From: Rhea pennata
Taxonomy: Eukaryota; Chordata; Aves; Rheiformes; Rheidae
Direction: 5' to 3'
Assembly (NCBI RefSeq): GCF_028389875.1
Contig: NC_084677.1
Location: forward strand, 6,614,017-6,678,016
Length of the DNA: 64,000 bases
This document shows, in pieces, positions 38,601 through 50,947 of the stretch. The notes under the pieces were generated by a model. That model saw only the letters and a program-made list of their open reading frames with translations, was not told where the DNA came from and ran no database searches. Made by a program: the position numbers and the translations under genes. The number at the start of each line of letters is the position of its first letter. Position 1 is the first letter of the stretch.

Positions 38601-40144
38601 GAGGAATCAAGATACTAAAAAGGTTTATATTTATAGCAATGAACTCTTAACAGATTTGGACAAATAAATTCCTGTCATCAAATGGCTTTGTTATCTGAAG
38701 GGCACATATACAATTGAAAGACCACAGGGATCAGACACTGGAATTATTTATAACAGGAAGGCACAGCATGTGCTCTGAGAAATCAGGTGCACCCTGTGCA
38801 CTTTAAAGCATGACCCTTAGCCACCTTCTCCTTCCAACTGCTAGGTGAGGACTCATCTGATCAAAGGTAAGGCTGTAGTCCTCATTTACATAAAATAAAA
38901 CAGATCACTGGTAATCTATCAAGAAAGACCCAGATAGAAATACTAGTGATAATAGCACGGCTAAAGCATGGCAAGCAGTGTTAAGTGGAGATCAGGGATC
39001 CCTGGCATGCTGCCCACAACTGCCACGTCATTAAGGTGGGATAGTGCCGATTATGAAGGGTGAACCTGTCTGAACGGCACGGTTAGTCACCATTCCCATT
39101 AATGGGTGGTGTATAGCTAATCTACTTGTGCAACTTCTAAGTTTCACTTGCAGTCTCCAGCAGATCTTTCAGGTAGTGTAAGCTCATGGCTTTTACTAGG
39201 TCTAACCAAGGTTCACTGAATCCAAGTGATCTTGAATTAAGAATAGGACCAGTGACTGAGGATGTCCTGTCCATTTCTAGGGGTGAGTTTGCATGATGTA
39301 CTCACAGCTGTGCAGTTCCCCAGAAAGAGCCCCCTTCATTTCAGTTATCTTTTTGGCTGTTAAGGTGTTAGTTTAACAGAGACAGTTTCTCAATTCAGTC
39401 CAGATGTTTCCGCTTTTATCATTGTAAGGCTACCCAGAAAGCTGGGTGAACTGAGGGCTGGTAGTCTTTAGAGCAAGAGTCCTTATCCTTATTCATCTCT
39501 TACTTGGTAAAGAACTGATTGATTTCCATCTGGTGACTTACGGAGTAATTTACTATACTCAGATTGCCTAAGATGGTGTATTTTGTCCATTTATATCCTG
39601 GCAGAGGAGAAATAAATAAATACAGGCAGATGACATGGGAAAGTGCCTTGAACCAATCACAAAGCTTTCATGTTAGCAGTTTTATTGTATCTATTCCACA
39701 AAATGCTTTAATAGTGGGAAAAAAAAGTGAGAAGAAATGAAAACAATTTGTATCTTCATGGATGAACTATTAACCACAATGCTAGGATGGTTCTATCTTA
39801 AAAAATAAATCCAAATCCCTAACTGGTTTCTATTACATTCAATGGTTAAGAATTGATGATGGTGGCTGAATTTTATCCCTAGACAGAATAAAGCATGACC
39901 CAGCTGCATTACGTAGTTTATTTTCCTGTCTGTGTGTGCACAGCATGCACTTTATGTAATGAAGGATAATTATGTCAGTACATAATTAGAGATAAAAAAG
40001 CAGTGACTGAGATGCCTGTGATAGGATCAGTATGACAATTCTTCTAAAGAGATATATGTCTACTTACCATATAGTTTAAGGGAAGATATAGGACTAGGAT
40101 CACGAAATTATTTGTCAGTGGACTGTTGCACAAACTTGAGGGGA

Positions 40145-40200
40145 GCATTTAACTTTTCTGTGTCCCATTTCCCATATGTAAATTAAAGGTGATTATTCTG
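40145..40200 (-). mobile_element. MIR-like fragment, reverse orientation
   Basis: Resembles the complement of the MIR core: 'aacttttctgtgtccc', 'atttcccatatgtaaa', then 'ggtgattatt'. In MIR this is the stretch equivalent to cctcagtttcccatctgtaaaatgg. Short and diverged. Confidence 0.4.
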
Positions 40201-43200
40201 TGACGTTTACCTTTCTGCAGAGGACCTATGAAAAACTCAGGAAGTATATGAATTATGTAAAGGTTCTAGTCAAAATGCACTATAGCAAAGTTTATAGGGC
40301 AGTGCAAAGGCTGGAAGACTTGCAAAAAGAATTTAAAGGGACTGTTTATAAATTCACTAAGCACTGATTAACAAATAATGATTTGAAGGCTATAAACTCC
40401 AGGGACATAGTGGATATATACAGAGCAAAACACCGTCAGAACAGACGTACTGGAATTAGGAGAATAAAAACATTTCCCATTCTATCTTGTGTTTGGATGT
40501 AGAGGCTTTCGTTCTTACGGGAATGAATACCCATCACCTAATAGATTTAGAATACAATCATACAAAACACACCTAAACTAAAGGTAAGAAATTGTCCTTA
40601 CTCCTCTCATTGAGGTCCCTTCTAGATATTTTTGAGGGCTAGAAAAGACTATTAAATTGTTTACTAGACTCAACATACCTGCTTGCTAAAACATAGAACC
40701 GGGAAAGCTTTAATTTTTGATCTGATGCTGCTATTGTTAACAACTTTAAACTGCCTGAGAAGCAGAGTCAGCCTCTCTCCCACCCAGCAGCTGACGGGAA
40801 CGGGAGGGAACAGGCACTAGGGCAGGCATCATGTATATTTTTGTAGGTCCAGCTCTTGATGTGATGATTGGGATGAATCTAGGTTGTGTTGTGATTTGTG
40901 ATACTGAAACATGAGATCCTATCTTAGAAGCATGGAGGAAGAAGGAATTAAGGGGTGGAGGAGAAGGGTTGCAGAAGGGGAAGGGTATCAGGGAGGGTCA
41001 GACAGCAGGGTCAGAGTTGGGAGCAGCTCTCACCAGGCCTCAAAGACAGATGAGACCTGGATGACCATCCTTCAGAGGCGGTGGAGAGTGGGACCTCAGC
41101 AGTGAGTCCTGAGCATGGCTGAGACTGTCCCTCCACAGCTGAACCAAGAAGCGAAAGTTAAAGGCTTGATCTGGAGTAAATGGAGCTCACTCTTAAAACC
41201 CCGTGTACTGTTGGAAGGTTGTTCCAGAGCACCCGTGGAGGATCATTAGTCATTTCGTAAACCTGCACATGAAAGGCCATTTTTAAAGTGCAAGTGGTCT
41301 CCTGCTAATGATATCAAAAGAAGAGACATAAAGGAACAAGTTCATGATTGAATGATTTGAGCAGAATTGCACTAACTTGCAATTGGGAGCAGACTTGGCC
41401 AAAGCGGTCCAGCCACCCAGCTCAACTCGGAGAAAACAGGGGCATTGTTAAAAACCATTCCATTGTATGGAATGCCTTTGTGTTTACTTCTCTAAAACAC
41501 TTTTAAAGGCCATTCATATAATATTGGAACAAGAATGGGAAATGCCTTGTCTCAGACTTCCTGTTGTCAAAGTGAAAAATAATCCTGTATGCTACCCCGT
41601 CTGCTTGGACGCTGGCAGGGGCCCAGCGTGCGCTTTGGTATAGCGCTGTGGCCTTCAGACCCGCTTGCACCTACCCAGGGACATATGGCCATGAACGTGC
41701 CCTCTGCCGGCAAACATCGCACTGCTGTTCTGGTTCAGTTTTTATTTTCTATTCCAATATTCAGAGTAATGGAGAGAGGAAGAGGAGGGTGCTGTGCTGG
41801 GTGGAGGTCCAAAGAGCATTGTTTTCCTATTAAGAGCATTGTATTGCCATCATGAATAATTATACTCTTGCAGCTCAATTCACTTTTTTCAAAACCTCAC
41901 AAAGGCCTTGAAACCAGAGGCTCCTTGGTGACAACCCAGGAGATGTCAGTTATTCTTCCTGACTCTGTGTATTATCTTGTGGGCTTCTTCGGTATTACTG
42001 TGGAAATGCCAAATATTAAAACTTCATTATATTTCTGTTTGCAAAACAGATCTTAATCACTCTCCATCCTAGACAATTATCCTGGCAGGCAAATTCAGGA
42101 AAAATTAACAGCCAAAAAGAATGAAAAATCTTTTATTTTGGTGTATTGAAGGAGAAAAGTCTGAATGCTAATTTCTGTAGTCAGCCAAAATGCCCACCAA
42201 CTCAGCTGTATTCCCAGCAAGTCACTTCTAATTTTCTGAAGTCAAACTATTTTTGCCTCCTAAACTTTTTTGTAACTATGGCTGTGTTAGAAAGTTATTT
42301 TTTTTCCCTGAAGCATCTGCCAGCATATAGGCTCTCAATATGAAGTAAGGAGAAGCACCTTGTTCAAACACGCTCAGCAGTCTCGCCTCTATAAATCACG
42401 CGGTGAAGTGCAAAGTGGGAAGCGCTGCTGGTCCCACTTCTGTGAACAGCAGACTCAGAGAGTCAGCACTCAGGATTCAGTGAAGCTCTGGCAAGAGGAA
42501 TGAACAAGGCAACACTGAGGAGTTTGGGCATCTTCCAGTCCCACGGGAAAATTTCTTCTGCAGTTTGACTGGAGCTACTGAGTGGTTCTCACTTTCCCAA
42601 CTGATCGCGCTAATGTCGTAGGACTAGCCTGGGTTCACTGCAGAAATGAGTAATGTCTAACACAGTCCTTTCAATTTACAACTTTATGTGGGGTGGGGGG
42701 TGTTCACACTAACATGACCAGTCACCTGCTTGGCTCTCTGTCCTGGTACTTCCGTCTTCTGCAAGTCTCAGTTCCTGGGGCTGCCAGTGTCTGTTGAGAT
42801 CTCCTTTTCCCAAGGACATAAAGTGCCCGTCTGTCCTAACTGGCAGCCAAGTCCTTTTAACCACATGTGGTTTTGCATTAACTTTCCCTGCATACTGCAT
42901 AGCCCAGTCTCTTTCAAATAGATGTTTAATTAGTATTAATCTAGAAGTAATTTGTTTTCATGGTGAGTTTTTCAGCCATTGAAAACATAAGACTAGTTAG
43001 TGTTAAGGCCTTTAACTGGGATCCAGCTTTTATAATTAAAGCAAAACTCTTTATGGTTCAAGAAGTACAGTTTTTATGACAGCTGTTGGACTAAACAACT
43101 AATATTATCAGAACATTTTCTTGCCTCAGAGAAGATAATTTCCTTAGCTGATTCTCTCCATGTAGTGAATAGCAGCTCCTTTCATCTGAAGAACTAGTAC

Positions 43201-43419
43201 TTGAGAAGTCAGAACTAAATGCTCTGTATGCTGGTCTTCAGCGCTGAGTTCTTGGGCTCCAGGTAAAGTCTGAGATCAGCAGCAAAGTCCCTCTCCAGGT
43301 GACCTCAGCCAGCACCTACAGAAGGTACGTGGGCCTCCACGTGCAGGCTAATCCCTCCGCGCTGGGAAGAGGGTGTCTCACACGTCTTTGTCACCTGACT
43401 TCCATGAGAATGTGCCGTT

Positions 43420-43451
43420 GACCAGATCACCAGATGACCAGATCACCAGAT
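43420..43451 (+). repeat. 16-nt tandem duplication
   Basis: Two exact copies of gaccagatcaccagat in direct succession. Confidence 0.95.
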
Positions 43452-43456
43452 CAAAA

Positions 43457-43480
43457 TTAGCTTATTGCAATATAAGCTAA
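43457..43480. repeat. Inverted repeat (9-bp arms)
   Basis: Arms ttagcttat and ataagctaa around tgcaat, directly after the 16-nt tandem duplication. The central ttgcaat recurs just downstream (ttgcaataat). Confidence 0.85.
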
Positions 43481-44059
43481 TTGCAATAATCTTTTGTGTC
43501 TGTCAAGCACACATGATACAGGCGTGTAGGAAAGGGCTCTGCACAAAGCCCTTCTCCAGATTTCTCCTCCACAGCCTGCGACGCCCTTCCCGGGGGCTCT
43601 GGGGCCAGCAGGCACCACCACGCTGCGCGGGGCTCAGCAGACAGAGGGAGAGGTGGATGCTGCAGAGAAGTGTGCTTCTCGCAGTGCTCGCAAAATGCAA
43701 ATCCTGGGATGGGATAAAAGCCTGATCACCGTAAATCCTGCACACTGGGAGCACCGTAGTGGTTCCCATAGGGGCTGTGCTCTGCCCATCGCCCCAGCCC
43801 TGCAGAGACACCGTGCTGTGCTCGAGCAGGGAGGTACGTCCCCGCTGCCACCACCATGCCAGATTTTGTCGCAGAATTATTTTGCAATTTAATTTAAAGC
43901 AAGTCATTTCCTTCCCAGAGAGTGCCCCTCTGCACCACACAAATTATGGGGAGGCCTTTAATTAAACCTCACCACAGGGGCACCGCCATGGTACCTCGCT
44001 GGCACACGTCGTGGGAACGCTGTCCGGGTCTCCGCTCGTTCCCCCTGCAATTCGGTCCT

Positions 44060-44290
44060 GCTTGCTTAAAGGCGGTGCAGCCAGGCCCCCAGGTGCATCT
44101 GGCGCCCGGGGGCAAGGGCTCTCCGAGGGGCCGCCCTGCTGGCAGCAGCCCGCCGCGAGCTGGGCGCCCGGGGAGCGGGCGCTGCCGTGGGGCCCTCTGC
44201 GTGGGGGCGGCTGCCGCCACTGCCCAGCCCAGCCAGCTTACTGCACTTTCCTTTCCCGCTGCACAGCCTGCGAGTCGCGGCGGCAGCGAG
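44060..44290. other. Small GC- and CpG-rich patch
   Basis: About 230 bases of high GC and CpG in AT-rich DNA. Frames of 110-140 codons are open on both strands, which argues for composition rather than coding. No start, splice or family evidence favours any of them. Confidence 0.5.
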
Positions 44291-45043
44291 GGATGCTTCA
44301 ATTAATTAGGCACTTCCAGTGTAACATCCGAAATGCTCTGAACATGAAATATAGCCTGTGCAAGAAAATCACACGGGTGAGTTTTGGCTTGGTTGCATTC
44401 ACTTATTGCACTTCAAGACTAAGGACTGGCTGATGCTAGGGACAGTGACGCAATTCTCCCATGTAAGCCGGTTTCTTGCCTTTGGTTCAACATGGCACCA
44501 ACTTCAGTGAATTAGGGAATTTATGAGAAATCATCGCTCTCCTTCAGCAGCTGCATTTTTCTAAAAATGCCAAAGGATAAATCTATATCAAGAAATTATG
44601 CCCTGCACTTTATATCTCATATCTCTGTGGCCACTAGATGCTTATTTATTTATGCAGTAAAGAGTTGAGTACTTGATAAGAAAGCCAAGGGCAGATGTTT
44701 GGCTGTTACAAGCAGAGAGCCACCATCTATCTGTGTCTCCTAAAACCATGTCAATGGGAAAAACCTGGCATGGCAAGACTGTGAGGGGAGTGTTTAGCTG
44801 TGTTCCTGCTAAGCTGGGAGCAGATATCATCTGGGTTGTCCTTAGGCCTCCAAGCTCTGCTCAAGGCTATGATTTAATGACAGACATAATCTGACCTAAT
44901 GGCAGTGATTTCCAAAGTACTCAGCCTTATGGGTGCATACCTGGGTGATCTCTTTGCAATCTGCTTTCTCGCTTAAATACACATGCTGCATTTTACATTT
45001 CTTCTCATTGCTGATCACATAGTCCCTGAAGTAGCCAAGGAAA

Positions 45044-45067
45044 ACTCCCCCTGTTTAAAGGGGGAGT
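45044..45067. repeat. Short hairpin
   Basis: 8-bp perfect arms ACTCCCCC and GGGGGAGT with an 8-nt loop. It has no U-tract and is not a bacterial-type terminator; function unknown. Confidence 0.7.
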
Positions 45068-45120
45068 ATGGCTGAGTCACTGTAAGACAACACAAGAAGA
45101 CAAGAATATTGAGTTCGGAT

Positions 45121-45230
45121 CTCAGGTCTGTCATCAGCCCTTTTCAGTCTCAAATACATCACTTACCTCCTTGGTGCCTCAGTTTCTGAATCCAGAAAAT
45201 GGAACTAATCATAATATTTAGCCTACATTA
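45121..45230 (-). mobile_element. MIR SINE fragment, reverse orientation
   Basis: Matches the complement of the MIR core region: 'cacttacctccttggtgcctcagtttc', here split by small changes, then 'ccagaaaatggaactaatcataatatt'. The parts equivalent to gcctcagtttc and aaaatgg are clear. An old amniote repeat. Confidence 0.65.
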
Positions 45231-47680
45231 GTCTGAGGAGCAGCTTTTATCACCTAATCTAGATAAAATTGTCTGAACTAGATGGATATTTTCAGGTGAA
45301 ATGCAAAATATTAACATGTGAAAAGACTTTGTAACTTATTTAAACCTAAACACATTGGAAGTCAATGGATTGACTGAAAGGGTTAATGATGGGTAAAACC
45401 TAAAGATGCTGGAAGTTAATGGGTTAAGTGTAATTGAAATTGATGTAATTGAGTAAATTACATGTAATTGAAAGACATTCATTTCCATCTAACAGATAAG
45501 TAGAGTAGATTTTTATGTGAAGTATCAGCATTAAAAGTCTTGAGAAAACTATTTCTTCCCAGAAAGTATAACTTATCCACTAGATAACAGATATCAGGAA
45601 TAAGTTTTAGAAGGCTTTTTAATGTCATTTAGTCATCCAGGATTATAGTTTGGTTTTATTATTTCATTAGAAAGACAGAGAAGCTAGTTGTAAATCTACA
45701 CAATGAAAAAAAATGGTTTAAGAATTTAAGTAGTTCCATTTGGAGCTTGAATATTTTTCTAAACACACTCTATATGGATCAAGGCATTAAGATCGTGAGC
45801 CAGGCCATTAAGTAGGGGTATCTAAAGTTCTCCTGAGGAAACACCCATCGTAGACTTTCCACACTTCTTTAAAGAAAAAGAGGATATTGTTTGTCCTGAC
45901 AGAACAGCCCCGTTCTCACGCGTTGCGTTACGGGGATGTCCTTGCAGCTCCCGGTACAGTCCCTCCAAAGCTGGCCCATTAGCCCGCTGCGCTGCAGCAG
46001 GAGCCGGCAGGACCGGCCCAGTTCTCCACTGCCCCTTTGGGTCTGTAACGCAAAGGCCTCACCAAAGGCCGCATTTCTGGTGCATGGGGAAGTGGCTTTC
46101 ATCAAAATACTGCAGTAACTCTGGTACCTTAAACTTGCTCTGAATTATGCTGGGCAGTAGCACCAGAATATGAGCGTACGAAAGGCTGTGCCTGTACGGC
46201 TCTGCACGACGGGCGTGGAGCACGCAGGCAGGGATGCAACCAACCTGGCACCATGTGGTCCCCAGCGCCAGGGGGGTTTTCCCTCTCCCCGCTGCACCCC
46301 AGTTCACTACCTGACAGCTTGGGGAGAGGACCAGCTCCCTCCTTCCCTCCAGACTGGGTTTAGTACCTGAGCTGCCGATGACAGGCAGGAGCCTTGCTCT
46401 GTGTCTGCTGCCCAGGTGGGTCCTCCCCAGCAGAAACCCTGTGAGATGCACCTTAACCAAGCCCAAGGGTTGTCACAGGTGAGAGCGGCGATACAGGAAG
46501 TGACACTGCCTCAAAGCTGCTGAATGCATCTTCGGTTTGCAAAATCTGCTTTGATGTTAAGCAGAGCGGAGCTTTGTCAGGGCCATCTCTGTTCAGCCTT
46601 TTGGAGAGAAAACGTTTCATTGTTTTGGCCACGGGCAATGGCACCAATACAAACAGTTAGCGTGCACAATGACAAATAGTCTGTATCTTAGCACATTCAT
46701 GCTTCAAGAGTCACCAGCAGGGATTTAAACACATCTGAGTGCTCAGCAGGAACTGGGAAGGACAGAAGATTGTGTTTAAATAAACGTTTACAGTAGTGCT
46801 GTAGCAAGAATTGCTGACAATTAAACAAAAAGCCAGCCGGCAAGGAGTCCAGTGCCCGGTATTGTACGCAAGTCCCTTTTGCTACATTAGAATTCTAGCC
46901 GGAAAAATAGTGTTTCATGTAAAACTAGGAAATGTTAGGAGCCAGAACAGAAGAAGGCAGGACACCGACCTGCATGACGCACTCAGAAGGACATCGGTGT
47001 CCCAGAGGACAAAGTAAAACAGGGACCAGCTTTGAGGAAGCTAAAAATAGTGTGTGTCAGCATTTGCAGGTCTAAAGCAGCAAAGAAAAGCTTTCAGTTT
47101 GAAGGGGAGCTCTTTTAATTAAAAGGTGACTTTTTGTGTATCCCTGTTGGGGAAGGCAACCGGGGGAGGGGAAGCTATTTGATTTAAAACTCTAGGAGCT
47201 GAGATGGGTGGAAGATGGCTGCTTAACAGTTTACATTCCTGGCCTTTGCCAGCTTTTCATTATCTTTGGATCTTAATGGGGAAAACAACCAACTATTTGC
47301 ACTTCAAGTAGGCTGCCTCATACAGAAATGCCTTTTAGGTGGACAAGTTCCTATGGTGTTGCCAATTCCTAATTACTGCATCAGGCATTTCACAATATTA
47401 TTGTAATATATTTTTTTAAGTTCTACACTCTGGAACCCCATGAAGATGTGAGAATTTCAGCACAGATTTCACATTTTTTTTCCTAACTTTCATCTTGCTG
47501 TTTCAGAATAGGGGAAAGTGATTTTAGAAGATGGGGGATTTTAGGAGCAGGGCTCTGATGAAAGCACTAGTCACCCGGACTGCCTGTGCTCAGAACCAGG
47601 GAGTTGTTCTCAGGATGAGCCATTCTGCACAAGAGGAGCTATACAAAAGATTTAGTCTTGCAATAAAACCCTTGATTTTG

Positions 47681-47706
47681 TTTTTTTTTTTTGGGGGGGT
47701 GGGGGG
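47681..47706 (+). repeat. T12 followed by G7-T-G6
   Basis: A homopolymer junction with two long G runs. Confidence 0.9.
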
Positions 47707-48734
47707 ATTTTCATATTATGTTTGTTTGCCGTTCCCAAGACGTGTTTCTGGGTGGACGTGTGCTCTCCACAGCAGCTGGAAGCAATTTGGGTTCATTGCA
47801 CAACACCCAGAGGTTGTTAGTGGGCTCCACGAGTGGCTCTTTCTTAGCTGCAAGGAAGCAAGCAGCTCCTGAACACGTGCTGCTCTATCAGAAACAAGCA
47901 AAACTTTGTGTTTTGCCACCATACCGCATATCACATGAACAGCCCAGCCAGCACGCCTTTCAGTGCAAGGATACAAACCGAATCAGAGTACCTCTGAGCA
48001 GACCATAAGAAATTAAAACACGCGAAGAAGCATTAAGTTTTCAGCTGAAGTTTGAAGTAAGAATAAATGTGAGGCTAGAGCTTATGTTAAAGACTGGTTC
48101 ACAATTGCAAGTCTCAGCAAATGCGTAAGCTCTTCTCTTTTGCAGTAAGTATGGTATTATGAAGGGACGTGCCTGTATATGGTGCACAACTGTGCCTCGT
48201 AGGAGACAAGTACTAACACAGCTGACCAAAAGCTAAGATTTACATCAACATGCCATCAAACTCATGAACTAGGTTTAAACTGGGTTTAAACATGGACATA
48301 AAGGCCACTTCTATGGCCTACCGTTACACATCTATAAAAATGCAGAGAACCTGCCTTTTTTGTCAGGCTACATAAAGCATATGAATTTATCTTAGCTTCT
48401 CAGAAAGAAGCCCAGGTTTTAACTGGAGACAGAATATATGTTACATAAATTGTATTAGGTGAGAGGTGGATAAGCAAAGGCTCCTAATCTCATTTCTTCC
48501 AAGAGAGCCACAACAACATGCTGTGAACACGGAGGTAAGAGACTGTCTAAATGCACCTGAGACTGGTTGAGGATGGGTTTGAATACATAGCTCTGAATAA
48601 GAGCGAAGCCAAGGGATTCTGAGATCCTGCCCGTGCTCTACAGTGTCTTTCATTACAAAGAATCATTTGTCCTGTGCTAAGAAGGGTATTAAATATAAAG
48701 ACGTAATTATAAGGAGTTTTTTCTTTTGTACCGG

Positions 48735-48930
48735 TGAAGGGCATTGCCGGCACTGCTGGGAAAGGCAGCCCAAGCGCCGCTGTGCCATCCTGCGACAGCG
48801 AGCGTGGGGAGCAAGGTTCACACTGCTCTCGCCGTGCTTTGTAACGCGGCGCCCCAAGAGCCGCGCACTGCCCGGCGGCACGCTTCCCGGCACCGGCTCG
48901 GCTTCCTCTTCCACTGTTCCAGCCTCCGAA
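48735..48930. other. Small GC- and CpG-rich patch
   Basis: About 200 bases with many CpG dinucleotides. Frames up to 170 codons cross it on both strands. No gene structure was recognised. Confidence 0.45.
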
Positions 48931-48974
48931 GTGATCCTCGCTCACAGGCAGAACTTGTGCACTCTTCATACTCA

Positions 48975-49020
48975 ATCTAAGATACATAATCTCTGTAGAT
49001 CTAAGATACATAATCTCTGT
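48975..49020 (+). repeat. 24-nt tandem duplication
   Basis: Two copies of a unit starting atctaagatacataatctct, identical over 22 nt, with a period of 24. Confidence 0.95.
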
Positions 49021-49307
49021 ATTTTTTTCATATCATCCAAACTTTGGAACAAACTGAAATCCAGTCAAGTGTCCTTAAGGAATAACATCTGTACTCCCAT
49101 AAAGGCAACAAATAATCTTATTAGAAAACATTATCCGAATGTACATTTTAAATAGCTAACTCAATTAAGTTTTCTGAAAGTGATATTCTTATTTTAAAGC
49201 CATGTGACTGCCTGATTAGGCTATTTTTTAATGCAGATTTTATTTTCCCTGTGAAACCATTTGCTCTGATTGCCGGAATGCATTTATCACTTCATAGCAA
49301 CTTGCAT

Positions 49308-49400
49308 CCCACGATCTCAAAGAACTTGCTACAAACATTCCTTAGAAGTCACAGCCATCTTATGGATAAATAACCTCATCTACTTTCCAAAAGAAACAAC
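49308..49400 (+). mobile_element. Possible MIR/L3-like fragment
   Basis: The series 'gatctcaaagaacttgct', 'acaaacatt', 'cacagccatctta', 'ggataaataac' follows the order seen in MIR-type repeats (gatctcaaagcactttacaaacatt). Strongly diverged. Confidence 0.3.
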
Positions 49401-50730
49401 AAGATCGAGTAATTCCCATCTTGGGAAACCAGCTGGAGAAGAACCGCCTGGGAGCTCGTTTTCATGCACAGTGCTGGTCACCCAGGCTGCTACGCTGCAA
49501 CCCTCCGAGTCCTCCGCGTCTGCAACCAGGAGTGGCGCGGACACTCCCGCTCCTCCATTAAACTTGATGGGAGTCCCTTCGCTTTATATTTTCCCCATAT
49601 CACTGCATTTCTCCATGTGAAAAAAAAAAAAAAAGGGGGAAGAAATATTTTCCATGCAGAATTCCTACTGACCTCACTGAGACTTGTGTAAAGGAGCCAG
49701 ACGGTCCTTGGTGGCTCTGTTTAAAAAGCTTATTTTGGTTATTAATTTATTTTTGTAGCTGCACAGATTCTCATTCACAAATAGTAGAGAGTAGGTTATA
49801 TATATACGTTAAGTAACCTTTAATACAGGTTCAGAAACTGGTCTATAGTTCAGTATTCATTTTGTAGCATTTCTGTACTTACTCCTGAACAATTTTCAAC
49901 TCCCCAAGTTTTTTTTTTCTTTTTTAGTGAAAGAAATATCCTTAAAAAGATCCCCTAAGTTAGGGTTATTATAGTATTGAATAATCTTTTAGGGTAAATT
50001 GAATTTTCCCACTTAAAACAGCAGGTGGAATTTAAATTGGTAATTTCTACTACAGGCAAATGTTTTCTACAATTTTTTTTCCAATGCATAAAGTGTAGTT
50101 ACTGCTAAAATCATATTTAATTATTAATTTTTCTACTTTGAAGTGCCTGGGGTGATGAAGTAATAAGCCACCCATTGCTAGACAGAATTTATTTTGGAAC
50201 AAAAATTATTTGTTGGAATTTCTGTATACATTTGGGGTCAACTTCAAAATTAATTAAATAAATAGAGGTCAGTGTGTGGAGCCCTTTGGGGGAGGAGAAT
50301 GGTGGTCACTAGATTATTAAGCTGAGGAAATGAGAAAATTGTTTTAGCCTAAAGTAACTGGAAATTATTTAAAAATCACTTGAGAAATATTATTTTCATA
50401 AGCAATAGTTGCCTCGGGGGATACCTACTATCTGCAATTATGACTTCCTCTCATAATCTAGACAAGAAACTTCTTCTGCTTGACCTCTGTGCCTGCCTCG
50501 GGGACTTCATGGCTGTGTCGCAGACTGCGTTCGCGTTTTCTTTTCTGTGCCTTACGCGAATGTTCCAGTACAGCAACAGATTTGGCACGTGAATGTTCTT
50601 GCCCTGGGAGGCTGCGTTAGCCCCTGCTCGGTTCCGCAGCCGCTGAGATGCTGCCGTCGCTGGCGGAGGAGCCGGGTCCTCCCCGTGCGCTCCCCGGGGG
50701 CCCCGCCGCTTCTGGCATCCGAGGCGGCGC

Positions 50731-50756
50731 GGCCGGGGCCGGGGCCGGGGCCGGGG
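50731..50756 (+). repeat. (GGGGCC)n hexanucleotide repeat
   Basis: About four GGGGCC units in tandem, with a further GGGCC-type cluster at about 50802-50835. The run is G-quadruplex-prone on the plus strand. Confidence 0.9.
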
Positions 50757-50830
50757 GCAGCGGCGGCAGCAGGGGGCGGCAGCGGGCAGCAGCCGAGCGC
50801 GGCCGGGCCGGGGCCGGGCCGGGCCGGGCC

Positions 50831-50947
50831 GGGGGCTGCGGCGGGGGCTGCGGCGGGGGCTGCGGCCGGGCTGGGGGCTGCGGCGGGGCCGGGCCGGAGG
50901 ATGTGGCGGGGCTGGGGCTGCGGCGGGGCCGGGCGGGGGCTGCGGCG
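50831..50947 (+). repeat. 12-mer GC minisatellite in CpG island B
   Basis: Three perfect GGGGGCTGCGGC copies (50831-50866), another at 50873-50884, then degenerate copies to 50947. The candidate gene B start codon at 50901 lies within the degenerate part. Confidence 0.9.

Larger units (their letters stand above)
18691..50580. other. Intergenic region upstream of USP7
   Basis: About 32 kb, mostly AT-rich, with no recognised protein-coding gene other than the weak candidate gene A at its left end. It holds microsatellites, poly(A/T) tracts, one CR1 tail, several MIR-like fragments, a perfect 26-nt palindrome and small GC-rich patches. HAPSTR1, expected on this side of USP7 from mammalian gene order, was not recognised. 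Some stretches have the composition of conserved non-coding elements (for example 41.44-41.6 and 47.2-47.4 kb), but conservation cannot be seen from a single sequence. Confidence 0.7.

Noticed and set aside
43922..44433. Overlapping frames of 110-140 codons at 44 kb
   Set aside because: Open on both strands over the same GC-rich patch with non-ATG starts for several; composition artefact.
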